Shown here in pieces: positions 63,110 through 64,000 of a DNA stretch of 64,000 nt. The notes beneath the pieces are model-generated. The model saw nothing but the letters and a program-made list of their open reading frames with translations. It did no database searches and was not told the origin of the DNA. A program made the translations under genes and the position numbers. Position 1 is the stretch's first letter. Every line of letters begins with the position of its first letter. The stretch is from Planctomycetota bacterium (GTDB lineage: Bacteria; Planctomycetota; UBA1135; GCA-002686595). Location of the stretch: positions 124,001 to 188,000 of the forward strand of contig JAPLOF010000048.1 of assembly GCA_026692665.1 (NCBI GenBank). The letters are read 5' to 3'.

Positions 63110-63739
63110 ATGATCGCCCTTTCCCGGATGCCCATGTTCGGCTTCGCCGTCCTCGCCTTCCTGCTCCTGTGCGCGATCCTCGCGTTCGCCGTCTGGTTCG
63201 CGACGCGCGGATTCGCCGACCCCGGCCGCTCGCGGGTCAACGGCCCGGCGGGCTGCGCGATCGGCTGCGCGCTGCTCGTCGTCGCCGGCCTCGGTGCCCT
63301 CGCGACGCTGGCCGTCGTGGCCGTGAACCTGCCGACGGAGTGGGCACGCCATGGACCCGTCAGCCGCGTCGAGTTGCGCTACGGCGACGACAAGAAGGCC
63401 GACGAGGCGGGGAAGGATCCGTCGGCCCCCGACACCGCGCCGCGGTCTCCCGGCCTTGGCCAGCCTGCGCGCGTCCACGCCGAGATCGAGCTGCGGCCCG
63501 GCTACGACGCGGCGCCGATCCTGCGCGCCCTGCGACGCGAGGTGTCGACCGGCCTCGACATCACCGTTCGGACCGTCGAGCGCGACGGCACGCCGCGCAC
63601 CGTGATCGAGGTCGTGGCGCCCCTGGACAAGGCGGCCGAGCGCGAATTGCGCGAGACGCTGCGCGGCCTGAAGGAGGAATTGCCGGACCTCGACGTGCCG
63701 ACGGGCATCGTGCTCGAGATCCGCGGCCCGAACGACTGA
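63110..63739 (+). CDS. Hypothetical membrane protein
   Basis: 209 residues from an ATG at 63110 with AGGAG six bases upstream. Two membrane segments (about 9-32 and 47-72) precede a soluble domain of about 135 residues with HAEIELRPGYDAAPILRAL and a C-terminal amphipathic helix. Family not recognised. Stand-alone gene, divergent from the aldehyde dehydrogenase. Confidence 0.78.
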   Translation: MIALSRMPMFGFAVLAFLLLCAILAFAVWFATRGFADPGRSRVNGPAGCAIGCALLVVAGLGALATLAVVAVNLPTEWARHGPVSRVELRYGDDKKADEAGKDPSAPDTAPRSPGLGQPARVHAEIELRPGYDAAPILRALRREVSTGLDITVRTVERDGTPRTVIEVVAPLDKAAERELRETLRGLKEELPDLDVPTGIVLEIRGPND

Positions 63740-63793
63740 GGGCGCGGCCGCTCCGCGGGAGCCGGGAACCGCTCCGATCTAGGTAACCGGTCG

Positions 63794-63808
63794 ATCTTGC
63801 GACAAGAT
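63794..63808. repeat. Short inverted repeat in the intergenic gap
   Basis: ATCTTG (63794-63799) and CAAGAT (63803-63808) are perfect arms around CGA in an unusually AT-rich patch; GGTAACC (63782-63788) is just upstream. It could be an operator for the gene starting at 63848. Confidence 0.3.
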
Positions 63809-63847
63809 TGGGTCGGGCGCAGAGCCCCGCACCGAGCCGCCGTGGAC

Positions 63848-64000
63848 ATGCCTCGCGATCCCGCTCCCGCCACAGACCACCCGGCCCGCTCGGGTCCGGC
63901 GCGAGCGGGCTTTGGGCCTCGGGCACGGACTGCGCGCGCGGCGCTCGTCCTCGTGGCGGCGATCGCACCGGCTTGCGCGCCCGAGCGGAAGCCGGCTCCC
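63848..64000 (+). CDS. Probable lipoprotein or secreted protein (3' partial)
   Basis: 51 codons from an ATG at 63848 run open to the window end; a GTG at 63842 is an alternative start. After a basic Pro/Arg-rich leader of about 30 residues, a hydrophobic stretch (LVLVAAIAPAC) resembles a signal peptide, possibly with a lipobox Cys at residue 43. Nothing else can be read. Confidence 0.45.
   Translation, partial: MPRDPAPATDHPARSGPARAGFGPRARTARAALVLVAAIAPACAPERKPAP

Overview
The window is very GC-rich (about 70%), densely coded, and probably comes from a member of the Planctomycetota. The basis is gene content: a PSCyt1/DUF1549/DUF1553 protein next to a DUF1501 protein, a Ser/Thr kinase ending in an FGE-sulfatase (SUMF1) domain, many secreted Cys-rich FG-GAP/VCBS and SdrD-like proteins, and an alkaline-phosphatase-superfamily enzyme. 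The exact lineage cannot be read from this sequence. No rRNA, tRNA, CRISPR array, prophage or insertion sequence was seen.

Layout. 1-3.3 kb: two convergent secreted proteins that share a C-terminal Cys-rich domain. 3.5-9.2 kb: a four-gene Gld-type ABC export cassette (ATPase, permease, duplicated GldG-like protein, DUF4340-like protein), each junction a 4-base GTGA overlap. 9.3-13.4 kb: a large Ig-like lipoprotein and a LOG-family protein. 13.5-16.4 kb: aspartokinase, a TrpG/PabA amidotransferase, and a TrpC-like protein lacking catalytic residues. 16.5-19.5 kb: a molybdate operon led by an XRE-HTH/TOBE regulator, then modA, modB, modC. 19.5-22.8 kb: a MORN-type protein and two paralogous envelope proteins. 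23-29.1 kb: ychF, an AlkC-like protein, a sulfatase-like lipoprotein, a SIMPL protein and a cyanophycinase-like lipoprotein. 29.2-34.3 kb: a DUF1501-like Tat protein followed by a giant decaheme/beta-propeller/EF-hand protein. 34.4-36.6 kb: an APC permease and a DDAH. 36.7-43.6 kb: a histidine kinase, an outer-membrane barrel, an FG-GAP protein, a DUF1549-like protein and a Vgb-like propeller. 43.7-51.8 kb: the PSCyt1/DUF1553-DUF1501 pair and the kinase-FGE protein. 51.8-55 kb: two tandem SdrD-like secreted paralogues. 55.3-57.8 kb: a coaD-ridA-glycosyltransferase operon. 57.9-64 kb: comEC, a HEAT-repeat protein, an aldehyde dehydrogenase and two small envelope proteins, the last cut by the window end.

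Regulation. Many first genes have a TAnnnT box ending only 6-11 bases before the start codon and no Shine-Dalgarno sequence, which suggests widespread leaderless transcription. Several convergent gene ends share strong GC-rich hairpins.

Strongest leads: the shared C-terminal domain of three secreted proteins, the catalytically degenerate TrpC, the decaheme-propeller-EF-hand fusion with its DUF1501 partner (echoed by a second cytochrome/DUF1501 pair 10 kb away), the XRE-TOBE regulator, and the leaderless promoter pattern.
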